Below, in pieces: positions 63,826 through 64,000 of a stretch of DNA of 64,000 nucleotides; within the stretch, counting starts at the first letter, position 1, and the number at the start of each line of letters is the position of its first letter. The stretch lies in contig NZ_OY762614.1 of the NCBI RefSeq assembly GCF_963666145.1, positions 806,001 through 870,000 on the forward strand, given 5' to 3'. A program made the translations under genes and the position numbers. The DNA comes from an uncultured Desulfobacter sp. Lineage in GTDB: Bacteria > Desulfobacterota > Desulfobacteria > Desulfobacterales > Desulfobacteraceae. The notes beneath the pieces were generated by a model. That model saw nothing but the letters and a program-made list of their open reading frames with translations. It was not told the origin of the DNA and made no database searches.

Positions 63826-64000
63826 TTATGGGAATTCTCGAATTTTTTCTTTGGTGTGGCTGATAACCTGGGTGACCAGGTATTGGGCGATAATTGCCGG
63901 CTTGATACCGTATTCTATTTCAATAACTTCCAATGGTAGAACAGGCAATTTTCCGGATGTTTGAAGGTTCTCTGCCTCTTCAAGCTTTTTTGCCAGATAA
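63826..64000 (-). CDS. C-terminal end of an unknown protein (partial)
   Basis: The minus-strand frame is open from the window edge to TAA at 63,828-63,826. The visible 57 residues include KLEEAENLQTSGKLPVLPLE and EYGIKPAIIAQYLVTQVISH. No family was recognised. It has the same orientation as the transposition operon and may belong to it. Confidence 0.55.
   Translation of the reverse strand, partial: YLAKKLEEAENLQTSGKLPVLPLEVIEIEYGIKPAIIAQYLVTQVISHTKEKIREFP

Overview
The window looks like chromosome from a Desulfobacterota (deltaproteobacterial) sulfate reducer, probably Desulfobacteraceae. This is inferred from gene style: many PAS, GGDEF, HD-GYP and hybrid-kinase proteins, a purD-purE fusion, about 50% GC with short intergenic gaps, and abundant IS elements. 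The species was not identified.

Region 1 (1-26,510) is core chromosome. It holds a BepA-like M48 protease (cut by the window start), EF-G on the minus strand, and a compact plus-strand run of DUF1992, SHOCT membrane protein, ddl, a purD-purE fusion and a YrdC/TsaC gene. A rhomboid protease and a Cys-rich lipoprotein follow. Next is a signalling block: a diguanylate cyclase, a 1,448-residue hybrid kinase overlapping a REC-GGDEF regulator, then a metallophosphoesterase. Further minus-strand genes are a CDF transporter, an FtsK motor whose N-terminus resembles ZapA instead of a membrane anchor, a PGRP-type amidase, a CHASE2-HD-GYP/OmpA/FecR operon and a PPOX protein.

Region 2 (26,846-43,334) is an integrated element in tRNA-Leu(CAA). 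A 60-bp copy of the tRNA 3' part lies at the far end beside a tyrosine integrase. An identical 22-bp palindromic site sits just inside each end. Cargo includes an excisionase-like HTH protein, replication genes (wHTH initiator, possible helicase loader, P4/D5-type SF3 helicase), an AT-rich repeat region that may be the origin, a Clp-fold prohead protease, a tape-measure protein and a RhuM-Fic protein. No terminase, portal or capsid gene was recognised, so it is a decayed prophage or a satellite. A 1,376-bp IS with an 8-bp target duplication has split one gene of its replication operon. Removing the IS restores an open frame that ends in a 4-bp overlap with the next gene.

Region 3 (43,335-53,310) is mostly chromosomal: ppnP, a HEAT-REC protein, a divergent GntR regulator / FAD amine oxidoreductase pair with matching inverted operators, a solute-binding protein paired with a hybrid kinase, and a Bcr/CflA efflux pump.

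Region 4 (53,400-64,000) is an accessory, IS-rich tract. It holds an antirepressor pseudogene, an IS1380-type element split by an IS3-type element, a likely NlpC/P60-type toxin with a lipoprotein immunity partner, a truncated IS4-type transposase fused by rearrangement to a dead radical-SAM gene, and a four-gene operon (CHC2 zinc finger, DUF, DDE transposase, AAA ATPase) resembling a Mu/Tn7-type transposition module that continues past the window end.
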